A stretch of DNA of 64,000 nt from Rosa chinensis (lineage: Eukaryota; Streptophyta; Magnoliopsida; Rosales; Rosaceae): positions 57,707,612 through 57,771,611 of the forward strand of contig NC_037091.1 of the NCBI RefSeq assembly GCF_002994745.2, written 5' to 3'. Shown here piece by piece: positions 36,907 through 47,841 of this stretch. Within the stretch, counting starts at the first letter, position 1. The number at the start of each line of letters is the position of its first letter. Below the pieces are notes generated by a model. It saw nothing but the letters and a program-made list of their open reading frames with translations. It did not search any database and had not been told where the DNA came from. The translations under genes and the position numbers were made by a program.

Positions 36907-37661
36907 TCAAGACTTGTCCAGCTGCTGAAGCATTTGAAAGACGGTGATGCTCTGAGCCGGTAGAGGGCGAGGCGGATGGGGCGGCATTCTCCTCAGAGGG
37001 GATATGATATGGTCACCCCCGCCGCGGGTGAGAGTGTGATGCCTCTTCCGCACTGCTCGAACCGGAACAGGAGGCTGATCTACCATCTCATCCATAAAAG
37101 CAGCAGAAGAAACTTCTGTTCTCTTACGCGGCATTGAGCTGTTATAGTTGCTCTCAGAAACCCTTCCTGTTCCTCCATCCTGTAAATTTATTTTACATGA
37201 GACTATATCAATCTGCAGATGTAAAAACAAACATCACTACCACCAAATGTTAAACGCACAACAAAAAGAAACTGAGAGAACTAAACACAGAGATGCTTAC
37301 ATTGATGACAGAAGAGTCCGGCATTGGGCATTTCAGAGGGTGATCCTCATCGGGCGGCTCTGAAGGATGTTCAATGGGCCAGAATTCAAAGTCGATTAGT
37401 TCTACTTCACCTTCATGAAGCTCATTATGAACTTGAACATCCATAGCAGCACACCTCTTTGTTTCATTTATCAGAGGAACTTCAGGTTCTTCTCCATCCT
37501 AAGGAAAATGAAGTACTCTATATAATGATAAAGTTGTGCAACTAGTGTATGGAAATCTTTGGAATGAGAGCAAGACTAAGAGAGAGGGAGAGGGAAAGCG
37601 AACTTACATAATAATGACTTCCACATGAAAATCCCATAGATATGTTATTATTATTGTTCAT
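36907..37661 (-). CDS. 174-aa protein of unknown function
   Basis: Three minus-strand exons: 37608-37661, 37301-37498 and 36907-37179, with GT-AG introns and junctions at phase 0, giving 174 aa. It starts with an Asn run (MNNNNN) and a SMGFSCGSHYY segment. An acidic middle follows (ELHEGEVELIDFEFW, EPPDEDHPLKCPMPDSSVIN), then basic patches (PRKRTE, VRAVRKRHH) that could act as nuclear localisation signals. A proline-rich end (RRMPPHPPRPLPAQ) leads into a final SITVFQMLQQLDKS. No enzymatic domain, signal peptide or membrane helix is visible. It converges with IAR1; the stops are about 450 bp apart. I do not recognise the family. The clean splicing and unbiased codons support a real gene. Confidence 0.75.
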
Positions 37662-39480
37662 GTTGTTGAACACATGCTAGCTGATTCTGAGCAAATTTGT
37701 TCTCTTCTGGAGTGAGAGATCTAGTAGGTAGGAAAAGATTGATGAAAAGACAAAGCTGCTGAGGTGAGACCATAAAAAGGAGTAGCAGCCCAAGCCTAAG
37801 CTAGTAGGGATAGTACTAGTAGTAGGGAGAGGCCGAGAGACAGAGAAAGAGAGGTGGCGGTATGGGATGGTTTGCACAGTGGTCAGTGGAAGAAGATCAT
37901 GAAGAAAGATTCCCACCATTTTCGTCTTTTTTCCTTTGGATTTCCTCCCTCCTGCTACTACTTTATTCATTTCTACGAACCCTTTTCTTTACTTTATTTG
38001 GGGCCCCTCATTGCTCTCTCTTTCTCTTTCGCTTTTTTCACTCTCTCTCTCTCACAGATTCAATTCACAAAAAGAGAAAGAGACAAGCTTTTGTTTTCAC
38101 TTTGTTGCTTTGATTAAGGAACAGATATAGATATCAGAGAGATAGCTAGCTAGGTTAAAAATGTAACAATCTCCCGCTTTATGCTTTTTAGGGTTTTGCA
38201 GGTAGAAAATGTGTCATGTACATGAGCAGCTGAGCTGCTGGGGCGACTGTTGCAAAAGCTTATAAAGACTCGCACCAACACATTCACACTGAGAAAGGAG
38301 TAAAGAACAGAAGCAGAGGCGAGCGGAAAGCACGAGATAGAAGAGCTCCCTTTAGACACTTTATTTTGATTAATTTGTTCATATATCGATGCAAATGCAA
38401 TAGAATTTGGTTCTAATTAAACTCGAAGGACCAAAGGAAATGCATACATGCTGTTGCAGTCTTGCAGATATTGCACAAGTACCTCTACACAAGTCATGTC
38501 ATCAGCACTTTGTGTTCTGTAAAAAAATTTCACAGTAACGATAAAGCAATATGATCCTGTAGCTGACAATTGGAAGATTTTGCTGTCTAGCTCTAGTTAT
38601 TCGATCTTCCTTTTGAGTTGTAAACTATATATTCAGTTAAAAAAGGAAAATGACATTTCATAGTAACTCGATAGGAAAAGACTTACATTTTTAGAAACAC
38701 TGTTGTTTGTTTGTTTGTTTTTTTTTTTTCCGTCTTTTAGCCATTAATAAACTACATTTGGTCTTAATTGTTGCACAAAATCTAACTATAACAGTTGTCT
38801 ACTACATTGGGAATAATTAATTAAAAGTGTAGCAGCTAACTAGCCTGATAACAGATGATCCTCAACTCATTTTATCATCAATCCGTTTTTCTTTTCAATT
38901 GACAGAGCTAATTTTCTTACTTTTTTGACCCAAAAAAAAAAAAACAAATCTTTGCTTTGCTTTGGGGGGTTGTTTCTTTTGTCGGGCTTTGGTTCAACTT
39001 TTGGGTCACAAACAAGTCCAATCTATTTCCTAAGAAAGCCCAATTTGATTGAGCTAGCTTTTGGGCTGGAAGTCATAATAGAGTCAACGTCGTCCCTGTC
39101 CCGTGTGTCGCACTGTCGCGTCCGCGTCCGCAAATAAAGCCTTGAAAACGTCCTAAACGTAACATAACATCAGTATCAGATTTTCTAGACGTTTCTCAGT
39201 CCCCGGTCTGTAATGACTCCTTTTCTGTTTTTAGAGAAACCAATTATTACGGTCAAGATTTGCAACTCACTCGCTTACTAAATAATGCACGTCCAGAAAT
39301 AACAAAACAGTACCACTCTTGGTTGTCCAAATGCGAAAATGGAAAAACTAAAATAAAAAATAAAAATGTAAGGAGGGAAAGAGCAGCAGAAACGGAGAGA
39401 GAAGGAGGCCTAGTAAAATAGGGAAAGGGGAATCCATTGAGAAATTTGCTGGTCACCTTAGAATACCTACGCCTCTAGGG
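37662..39480. other. intergenic, with CT-rich upstream region of the unknown gene
   Basis: The part from 37662 to about 38120 is probably the leader and promoter of the minus-strand gene, with a GA/CT-rich stretch near 38040-38060. The rest is AT-rich. Several overlapping plus-strand frames at 37854-38130 are Phe/Leu/Ser repeats from the pyrimidine tract and are not genes. Confidence 0.4.
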
Positions 39481-39495
39481 GGGGCACCGGAGGAA

Positions 39496-40761
39496 ATGAA
39501 ACTCTGGAAAAAAGCTGCCGGGCTTGTCAAGGACCGTAACAGCATCTGGGCCGCCAGCATTTCCCGCCGGACTTCTTTCCGCAACCCCGACCTAGAATCC
39601 ATCATCATCAAGTCCACCAGCCACGACGAGGCTCACGTCGACTATAAGAATTTCCACCGCGTCTACCAATGGGTACGCACCTCTCCTACGTACGTAAAGC
39701 CATTATTGTGGGCTGTCTCTTCCAGAATGGACAAGACCAGGTCCTGGGTGGTGGCGCTCAAGGGTTTGATGCTCATGCACGGCGTCTTCTGCTGCAAGAT
39801 CCCCGCCGTGCAGAGGATCGGACGGCTGCCGTTTGATCTATCCAACTTTACGGACGGCCACTCCAAGGCGAGCAAGACATGGGCCTACAACGCCTTCGTG
39901 CGGGCGTATTTTACCTATTTGGACCACAGATCCGCTTTCCTGCATGAAACGGCGTCGTCGGCTGTGGCGTTTAGGAAACAGCAACAGCTGGGGAGATTAC
40001 AAGCCGGCGGTCTTGACATTCAGTCTCCGGAGGAGGAGCCTCCGTTGAAGGAGGAGCTCGGGAAGCTTCGGAAATGGCAGGCATTGATGGACATGTTGCT
40101 ACAGATCAGGCCCAACCCCGGCACGGCAAAGGTGTATCTGGTTTTCGAAGCCATGATCTGCATTTTGACCGAGATCTTCGACGTCTACAGCAGAATTTGC
40201 AAGGGTATTGCTAGAACTCTGATGAGGATTTACGCGGCGCCGGGCAAAGAAGAGGCGCAAATAGCTCTCGAGGTGGTTCAGAAGGCGGCGATTCAAGGAG
40301 AGGAGCTCGAAATGTACCTTGAGTTCTGCAGGGATTTGGGTGCTCTTGGCTCTTCGGAGTGCCCTAAAGTGGAGCACATCCCGGAGGAAGATATTATAGA
40401 CCTAGAAAGAATAATACACGAAGTTAGTGATGATGCGGGAAAGGAAAAGAGGAAGGAGAACCAAAACAACTGCATGGAGATTGTGGCGATAGAAAGCGGT
40501 GGTGATGATTTGTTAATGTTTGGTGATGATCATGGTCAGCAGACGACGACGAAAAATAAGCAGAAGGTGTTCAAGACTATAATCACAGACAAGTGGGAGG
40601 TGTTTCCTGATGACGATATGATCAGCTGGGTGAGTACTGGTTACAATGATGCCAGTGCTGCAACTGCAGATTATAAAAACCCTTTTGCATCCTCTTCTAA
40701 TCTGATGCCTTATGTTGCACCTACACATAACCAAGCTCTTCCGGATTTGATTAGTTTATAA
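39496..40761 (+). CDS. ANTH-domain clathrin assembly protein (At1g68110-like)
   Basis: A single-exon gene of 421 aa. Plant AP180/CALM-like proteins bind PI(4,5)P2 through an N-terminal ANTH domain and recruit clathrin and cargo adaptors at the plasma membrane or trans-Golgi. The start MKLWKKAAGLVKDRNS leads into the ANTH fold (about 20-290), with ESIIIKSTSHDEAHVDYKN, LLWAVSSRMDKTRSWVVALK and DLSNFTDGHSKASKTWAYN. The C-terminal third is acidic and low-complexity, with a DDLLMFGDD clathrin-box-like stretch, one NPF tripeptide (395-397, EH-domain ligand) and a final LPDLISL. Lack of introns is usual for this subgroup. Together with IAR1 it matches neighbouring loci in Arabidopsis. The coding region is GC-richer than its surroundings. 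Confidence 0.93.
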   Translation: MKLWKKAAGLVKDRNSIWAASISRRTSFRNPDLESIIIKSTSHDEAHVDYKNFHRVYQWVRTSPTYVKPLLWAVSSRMDKTRSWVVALKGLMLMHGVFCCKIPAVQRIGRLPFDLSNFTDGHSKASKTWAYNAFVRAYFTYLDHRSAFLHETASSAVAFRKQQQLGRLQAGGLDIQSPEEEPPLKEELGKLRKWQALMDMLLQIRPNPGTAKVYLVFEAMICILTEIFDVYSRICKGIARTLMRIYAAPGKEEAQIALEVVQKAAIQGEELEMYLEFCRDLGALGSSECPKVEHIPEEDIIDLERIIHEVSDDAGKEKRKENQNNCMEIVAIESGGDDLLMFGDDHGQQTTTKNKQKVFKTIITDKWEVFPDDDMISWVSTGYNDASAATADYKNPFASSSNLMPYVAPTHNQALPDLISL

Positions 40762-41418
40762 ATTTGATTGTGGTATGAATTTAATGAATATTGGATATTG
40801 TTTCGATCATAGTTTCCAGGATATTTATGCCACTTACATTTCCCAATTTGTGAGTCTAACTTATATTTGCTCCCTTTCCCCGGGCCAATTTGATAATAGA
40901 GGGATCAATATGCCATGCATGCACATATGGCATGGTCATATCTATTCTCTCTTATCATCTTTTTTTTACTTTTGAGAAAATACTCTCTTCTCACTTTAGG
41001 TTGGCTAACTTTTTACTATGGTGAGCTAGCTTATTCCTTATTCATTGTTATTTACTTAAAAGGTGTGTGTTATAATACATATTTCTACTGATTCGGCATA
41101 CTTCACAAAAAATATATTTCATTGAAATTCTGACACTGCACAATGTGGTTCATATATCTAACTTACGTGCTCAAAAGAAAAATCAACAATCAGACTGTAA
41201 TTCATTTAATAGCTTGCGGGAAAGAAAACCCGTAAATTGACAAACATGAGCCAAGGTTCCTAGCCCACAAAGGCACAAACTGAATTTTGTGTCATTTCCG
41301 CATCTTTGTTCGGAGCACACCAGGATCGAGTGACGCTTGGGCTAGGAAAGAGTTCATATAATGAAAATTTACACCCTTGAATGAAGTTCTGGTTACTATT
41401 GAATTTTTTTTCTCCTTC

Positions 41419-41454
<36 letters not shown>

Positions 41455-42195
41455 AAAATCTCACTGCCGACTGTCACTCGATTATGTTAAGCTCCAAATT
41501 GGTCGAGAAATTATGTGTATTGTGACCTTAACTAATGTGAACTATCTGTTGATCAGTGATTTTTAATATATTTTTTTCATCCCCTACATAATACGCTGCA
41601 GTAACTCTATTCTATTGGTCCAGACCACCAGGGGTACTCCGAAACTATATATGAGAAAAATTAAAAATCATGTAATCAATCAAATTCTTTTGGGTCAAGA
41701 ATGTATGGGCAATAACGAAAGGCCAGAATGCTCAGGTCCAGATACAATAAAGGCCCGTAGCCCAATACAATAATTCCGCCAAAGATGATAAAAAGTCTTA
41801 CCGACCTTATCCTCTACCAACCGAAATTCAAATCCCAACTGGAATATTCGAACTCCAGAACCCTCTGGATCCAATTCCGACGAAACCCTAAATCTGCGAA
41901 ATTGGTTTCTCCCTTGTTTTCAAATTCTGCAAATCCGCTACCAAGGTACTCCAGTTTCCTCATCTTCCTCTTGTTAATTCCGTTTAATGCTTCGTTTTTT
42001 TTTTTTTTTTTTTTTGCAAAATTGTAATTCCAATTCTCAGTAAATGCTTATTATCCCTTCCTCTAGTGCTTAATCATGCATTTTTTTTCTGTGTTTATGA
42101 TTCGCATATGAACAGATCTGTGTTAATTATGTTAATCTGATTGAAATAATTGCGTATCTATCAGGATCCCCTTTACTGTTCAGCATTGACTTACA
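40762..42195. other. spacer and MAF1 5' leader
   Basis: AT-rich spacer with a TA microsatellite at about 41423-41451. From about 41780 the sequence (cctctaccaaccgaaattc, then ctaccaag followed by gtactcc) looks like a leader exon and intron of MAF1. A 19-T run lies at about 41997-42016. Confidence 0.4.
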
Positions 42196-44641
42196 ATGAA
42201 GTACTTAGAATACACACCCTTGGAGCGGTAAAATTTACTATAGATATTTATACATGGGCCTGCTCAATTCTGGTTACTATTTATTTATTTATTTAATTTT
42301 TTTTTTTTTTTTTTTTGGTTTTATGATTGTGATTTGGATTTATATTTGCAGATTAAATGATTTCTTTAGTCATTTAAATCTTGGAGAGAGAACCATTAAG
42401 GGATGTCTTGAAGCTTACTCTTGTAAGTACAAAATTATATGATTATTTACTTCTTTAGAGAATGTTTTTGGGATTGTTTCGCAGAGGTGTAAGTTTGCTT
42501 TTATGTTTTGATTACTAGGTAAACACACGGGATCGGATAAGAAACTGTCTCTGAGTTTGGAGAATGAGGTGAAATTCAGCATATATGATTGTTTTTGTTC
42601 AATTTTTGCTCCACGTACACACTGGGATACATTTCTATTATGAATTGTATGTTGGATCAAGCAATTCTTATATGTTGCAGTTTAATTTTGATTTAGATAG
42701 ATAGTAAATAATATGGGAAATTGGCTCGTTCTCTCTTTTTGACTCTGCTTTCAGTTTCTTTGTGCATTTTGTCGTCGAAATCGTTTTTTCATGTTCCATG
42801 ATTTTGTGCAATTTTTGTTTCCAAAGTTATCGAGGCTCATTAGGAATTTTATGCTTTTATAATCTTTATTTTAGCAACCACATTCTCTGCTTTAAGTGGA
42901 AGATTTGTCTTATGTTTTTATTTTTTATGTTGAACTTTCAGATTCTTGACTATATCGGAAAATCTTCTGACACCGACTCTTCCTCACCTGCTGAGTTCCT
43001 TCTGAGCAGATCCAGGTTTGCAATGTTAACTAGATAGATGTTGAAAGTTGCAGGTTGTTTCTTGTATGTGTTTTAATCCGTAATTCTATGTTCATTTCAG
43101 CCGGAAGACATTGATTTACCTGGTCTTGACCCTCTATCACTTGTATCCGGACTATGACTTCAGGTACCCCTGTATCCTATGCTGTAATAAACATATACTT
43201 TCATGGAGGCCTTAAAAGAGGATTATGGGTAATGCCATTGTCAGCTTGTTTGGGCGACATGGCAACCCACTTTATAATCCTCTTCTGTTTGCATTGGGAG
43301 TGTTGTCAAGAGGTTTGACAGACAGTTAATTGTCGCTCTAAAGGAGCTGAGAGTTCAAATCTCTCCATTTCCCAAGTCAAATTTTGATGATCTATGTGGT
43401 TGATTACTTGATTTGTTGTGACTCTGCACCCTACCACTGTGCAGTGTGTTTGTTGTCTGATTCTTTTACGTGGATTGTCTTAAACTGGGTTTCTCTATAT
43501 TATGTTATTGCCTACTTTTTTGTGGTTTTCCAGTGCCATCAATGCTCACCAGTTCTTCACAGAGGAAACCTGGGACAGTTTTAAGCAGATTTTTGATACC
43601 TATATGGTGGAAGCATCAAAGGTATTGCTCAGTGAAAATCATGCTTCTTTGTTTGAGTAGTGCGTTTGTCCAGCTAATGAATTACTTTGCAATTCTTGTA
43701 TGTAATCCTTTGTTCAAAATAGATGCTTCTGTCAGTGCTATTACATTTTCATTGTGCACTTTATTTGACTGGTGAGTCAGATATTTATTAAGCAAAAGTC
43801 TATTGGTTGATTCTCAATTAATCATTTGTTAGTTGTTGCTTTTCTTTGGTGACACGGTAATTCGTGAATGCATGGTGTGTGGTTCTTTATTCATAGACCG
43901 GAGAGTTGAGTGTCATTTCTTTCTCCCTTTTGGTTCTATTGGTGACTTGGTGCTGAGTCTTGCTACGTTATTGTAAGTCGTGGCATTTAGTTCAACAGGT
44001 TTAATATGCTGAATACCTTTTTGAGCCTTTTCTTTTGTTTTTTGCATTATTTAATTCAGGAATGGACAGAGACCAATGAGGGTAGTTCCCTGCTGGATAC
44101 CTTGTACAAGGCTTTGGATGAGGTGAGCATATTTTTAAAGAAGCGATTGCATGTCGCTGGAGGAGGCAATTTTATGTAACATTTGGATATGCAGGTTGTT
44201 GGATTAGCAGATTGCGAAGTTTATGGTTACAATCCTGATCCTGATGCTGATCCGTTTCCGGAAAGAGGAGCTGTGTGAGTTATCTTTTTGGCTGCTCAAT
44301 AAATTCACACATGCAAGAAATATGATGCACCATCATCCATCACATATGCTTATAGTGACATATCTTTCTTTCAATGATGTTTTCTCTTTTGTGCTTCCAG
44401 ATGGTCATTCAATATCTTTTTCTACAATAGAAAACTGAAAAGGGTTGTGAGTTTCCGTATCTGCTGTTTAAGGTGGGTTACAAATAAAATCTCAAAATTA
44501 AACAAATGTTTTCAAAAATCACCATTATTCATATTTCTGTGTGCTCAATGTTGTGGCAGTAACTTGGTGACTGATGGGTTTATAATGGATGATCTCCGTT
44601 ATGAAGAAGATGGAGAAATTTTTGATGTCATGGATATGTGA
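42196..44641 (+). CDS. MAF1: MAF1, repressor of RNA polymerase III
   Basis: Ten exons: 42196-42227, 42352-42422, 42519-42568, 42942-43015, 43101-43163, 43534-43621, 44060-44122, 44195-44274, 44401-44472 and 44560-44641, giving 224 aa with all phases closing; Arabidopsis MAF1 is about the same length. MAF1 binds Pol III and blocks TFIIIB-dependent transcription of tRNA and 5S genes under stress or low TOR signalling. Box A is seen in MKYLEYTPLERLNDFFSHLN, preceding LGERTIKGCLEAYSCKHTG. Box B includes SSRKTLIYLVLTLYHLYPDYDF, and box C includes DPFPERGAVWSFNIFFYNRK and LKRVVSFRICC. The acidic C-terminal tail ends EDGEIFDVMDM. No disruption is seen. Confidence 0.95.
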
Positions 44642-45279
44642 GCGTAAATATGCAATGGTGTATATGTCAAAAGTACTTGACAACCATCTGTACTTACGTA
44701 GCTTAATGATCCATACGCGGGAGGTCTGATACACTCTTGAGTAGTAGGTTTAGCAATTTATCAGAAACATCTCTGTTGATGCTTCTTTTGTATGTAACAA
44801 TAAAGCCATGTAGATATGGGACAACTCCCGCAGAAGAGGATATTTCCTTCTCCCTATCACTTGTTATGAAAATATTCTGTTAAATTTTCAAGTCAAAAGC
44901 TTTTAGCAGCTGTTTGCTAAAAGCAGTTTCCTTAAGTTTGCAGGTTTATGCGGTTGTTACTTTCATTTATTTCTTATATATTTACTGCAACTTAATCATT
45001 ACTTCAAGGATTGCAACAGAAGAAAGCTGCTTAAGCATAGATCTGGTAGCAGTGTTCAGTGTATGGTTCTTTACGTCCTCATTAATTCTTGTTGAAGGTC
45101 CTGCAGTTGCTTCCAGTAGTAGAATGATTTGTGCTTAATTTCAATGTCAACTGCTTAGTTTCGATGTCAACGGCCTTGAGAGTCAACTATACATTAAAAT
45201 TAGAAAATGTATGCGCCTAAATGTGGATTCATTCTTTCACGAGTTAAGTAAGCATCCACTACGAAGACAAGAATAAAAT

Positions 45280-45826
45280 ACTTCGTGGGTCTCTATGGAA
45301 GATCAGGAATGAACTCGTGTGGGAGAATTCTTCTAGATCACCAGTGCATTTGTTGACTTTTTCTACAGGTTGGTTGAAAAAATAGATGGCCAATTATTAT
45401 TCTAAACACCTGCCTGTTAATCATTCCGAACACCTACAGGTTGGTTGGAAGAAACCACCTGTTGGGGTATTAAAACTCAATGTTGATGCAGCCTTTGATT
45501 CTAAGTCTGATCTACTTTTATTGCTGGATTTTTACATCCGCAAGAGAATGTTTCATCTGTTAAGCATGATGAATTACTTGCTTGTTATCATGGGGTCCAA
45601 TTAGCTAGAGCTAAAGGATTGGTTAACAGACTGCTTGGAATTGGTGCAAGCTACATCTGCTCGTTCGTGGGATCATTCAGATTTGGGATTCTTAATTGAG
45701 GATCTCATACATAGTTTAACACAGGCATCCTTGGCCTCTGTACATCATGTTAGAAGATCAGCGAATATGGTGGCACATATGTTAGCGCAGTTAGCAAGCG
45801 ATTTAAGTAGTCAATCTCTATATTAA
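45280..45826 (+). pseudogene. degenerate LINE RNase H-domain fragment
   Basis: Broken frames read WKIRNELVWENSS, then GWKKPPVGVLKLNVDAAF, then, after a frameshift and gap, ELVQATSARSW, LGFLIEDLIHSL and HHVRRSANMVAHMLAQLA. This is the order of the plant non-LTR RNase H domain (first Asp in NVDAAF, final RxxNxxAHxLA motif). The acidic residues in the middle are lost. It lies just downstream of MAF1 and is an old remnant; no clear poly(A) tail or target duplication was found. Confidence 0.75.
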
Positions 45827-46023
45827 TTGAAAGCTCTTCTGTCTCTGGATGAAGCTCTAGGATTCGAATGTAACGATGTTTAATCTTCAAATTTTTACTC
45901 ATTAATCATTCTCCTCAAAAGAATAATATAATCAAGTTGAATATGTATAAATTTTAGTAAACACGCTGTTTTTACTAGTCATAACAAAAAAATGTAATTA
46001 GAGTTTTATTTTGCTTACTTTTA

Positions 46024-46712
46024 GGCCCATTTGGTTTTCATAAAGTAAGTATCAGGAAAGGAAACTTGTTCATTTCTTGCGTTTATTATACAAAAATAAA
46101 TGAAATACTTTCTTGAAGAAAGAGAAAATAAGGGGAAAATAGTTCATTCCAAACACTAAGGCCATGTTTGGTTCACGGAAAATAAGCATTATGAAAGGAA
46201 ACTTGTTCTTTTCCTGCGTTTGGGATGCAAAATGAAAAGAAATCATTTCTTGAATGGAGGGAAAATAAGAAGGAAAGTTGTTCATTCCAAACCCCAAAGT
46301 AATCACTTTCACTCATTCTTTCCTTGCATTTATTACTCACAACATATTATTTTATTACATTATTTACAAATTTTTTAACAACTTTCCGAATAACTTTTCC
46401 TACGTTATCAAACATCGGAATGGAAAATTATTGGGAAATATCATTTCCCTTCCCATGGGAAAGATAAATGAATTACTTTCATTTCCGTGAACCAAACGAG
46501 GCATAAAAGAATCACTTTATCTTGTTCTTTCCTTGCATTTATTACTCACAACACATTATTTTATTTTATTAATTACAAACATTTTAACAATTTTTCTGAT
46601 AATTTTTCTAATATTACCAAACATCGAATTGAGAAGTTTTTGAGAAATTTCATTTCTCTTCCCATGAGAAAGACAGAGAAATCACTTTCCTTTTCGTGAA
46701 TCAAACGAGACA
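46024..46712. mobile_element. Tourist-like MITE (outer copy, interrupted)
   Basis: The left end (ggcccatttggttttcataa) pairs with the reverse complement of the right end (tgtctcgtttgattcacgaa). TTA lies on both sides (46021-46023 and 46713-46715). Its two halves, 46024-46156 and 46507-46712, total about 340 bp, the length of the inner element at 46160-46503, and resemble the corresponding halves of that element. It was therefore split by a member of its own family. Confidence 0.72.
46160..46503. mobile_element. Tourist-like MITE (inner copy, 344 bp)
   Basis: Termini ggccatgtttggttcacgga and, inverted, tgcctcgtttggttcacgga are flanked by TAA (46157-46159 and 46504-46506), typical of PIF/Harbinger MITEs. 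It is inserted inside the outer copy at 46024-46712. No coding capacity. Confidence 0.82.
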
Positions 46713-46715
46713 TTA

Positions 46716-47164
46716 AATTAATTACTCGCACCCCTTTTTTTTTTCACAAAACGATTTCAATCACGAGTATACTCTGATCCATCGATTAGATGCATAACTA
46801 TTGAAAAACAAAAAAAGCTTTTCTTTTGAAAGTAAAGGGTGATGAGCTGCGGGATTAGCGTTGTTAATTTGGTAGTTACTTAATGCCAATCTGGATTCAA
46901 TAACTTTTTCACCTGGTCAAACATAACATATAATAATTAAGCGCGTAATGTGCTCAACCTTCTCAATTTTTCATAAATATTTTTCAGAGTGGTAACAAAT
47001 TGGTAACCAGAAAACAAACCAAATCAACCTCTCCATTTTGAAGAAAATTAAAAGTTTGATAGTATCATCAATTAGAGTAACTGTATCACACAAACTAATA
47101 AGACCATCAAATGGCATGGTCTATAATTAATTTAAGACCCACCATTAAAACAAGAAATTAAAAT
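46716..47164. other. spacer downstream of the PADRE gene
   Basis: AT-rich; likely includes the 3' untranslated region of the minus-strand gene that ends at 47165. Nothing else is seen. Confidence 0.4.
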
Positions 47165-47713
47165 CTATCTTGAGAAAATCAGCTCCTCTTTGATCGTCTC
47201 CAACATTGGCTTCCTTGACCTACACGCAGCTAATCTATACTGGAACTCCGCCACTTGCAAACCCTCAACTCCGTCCAGGCTCAGCCTCGCCGGACCTTGA
47301 CCTTCTCCGTCACCGCTTTGACTTTTCTCCTCCTCCTCGTCGTTTTGGACTGCTTGAGCCTCAGGCAAGATCCTGACCTTCCCGCCGGAAATCCGCTTGG
47401 CAGCGGAGTTGGCCGCGATGAAAAAGATGGTCATGTCGGCAGCGGTGACGATGGAGCTGAGCCGCCGCATCGGGAACATGATGTAGACGTTGCCGAACTC
47501 GAGCTCCTCGTCGGCGGCGAGGGCGGAGAATCGCCTGCCGATGTGGAGAGACCTGGAGTTGGCTAGGAACGTGTTCGGCGACTCCAGCATGAGCTCTGCG
47601 GCCTTGATCGGTTCACGGAACTGCCTTACTTCGCCGGTAGGAAAGACCACACGCGCCGCCTTGGTGCTCTTGATGAGAGGCGTGGCTAGAGTGCATGAGA
47701 TGTAGTTCCCCAT
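47165..47713 (-). CDS. DUF4228 (PADRE) domain protein
   Basis: A single-exon minus-strand gene of 182 aa. DUF4228/PADRE proteins are plant-specific, often stress- or pathogen-induced and without known enzymatic activity. Typical features are the MGNYISC start (Gly2 for N-myristoylation and a nearby Cys for palmitoylation, implying membrane attachment), then AARVVFPTGEVRQFREPIKA, AELMLESPNTFLANSRSL, IGRRFSALAADEELEFGNVY and FPMRRLSSIVTAADM. A disordered acidic insert (QNDEEEEKSQSGDGEGQG) precedes the C-terminal VEGLQVAEFQYRLAACRSRKPMLETI region. The coding region is GC-rich relative to its AT-rich flanks. A TATA box lies about 120 bp upstream. Opposite-strand frames here are shadows. Confidence 0.92.
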   Translation of the reverse strand: MGNYISCTLATPLIKSTKAARVVFPTGEVRQFREPIKAAELMLESPNTFLANSRSLHIGRRFSALAADEELEFGNVYIMFPMRRLSSIVTAADMTIFFIAANSAAKRISGGKVRILPEAQAVQNDEEEEKSQSGDGEGQGPARLSLDGVEGLQVAEFQYRLAACRSRKPMLETIKEELIFSR

Positions 47714-47830
47714 TAGAGTAGTATCAAGAAGAAGAAGAAGAAGTGTGAAATGGAGAGGATTGTAGAGACCCAGAGAATAGAGATGAAGCAGTTTGGTTGT
47801 TTTAAGAAGTTTTGGGTGGGTGGGTTTGTG

Positions 47831-47841
47831 GATATATATAG
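47831..47841 (-). promoter_or_regulatory. TATA box of the PADRE gene
   Basis: On the minus strand the sequence ctatatatatc lies about 118-128 bp upstream of the start codon at 47713, a suitable distance for a TATA element with a leader of about 90 nt. Confidence 0.55.

Noticed and set aside
37854..38130. Three overlapping plus-strand ORFs
   Set aside because: Phe/Leu/Ser-rich frames from the pyrimidine-rich leader of the minus-strand gene.
43230..43380. tRNA-like box B (gagttcaaatctc) in a MAF1 intron
   Set aside because: A single motif without box A spacing, tail or flanking repeats.
47255..47705. Plus-strand ORFs of 103 and 71 codons
   Set aside because: Antisense shadows of the PADRE gene, whose minus-strand translation is conserved.
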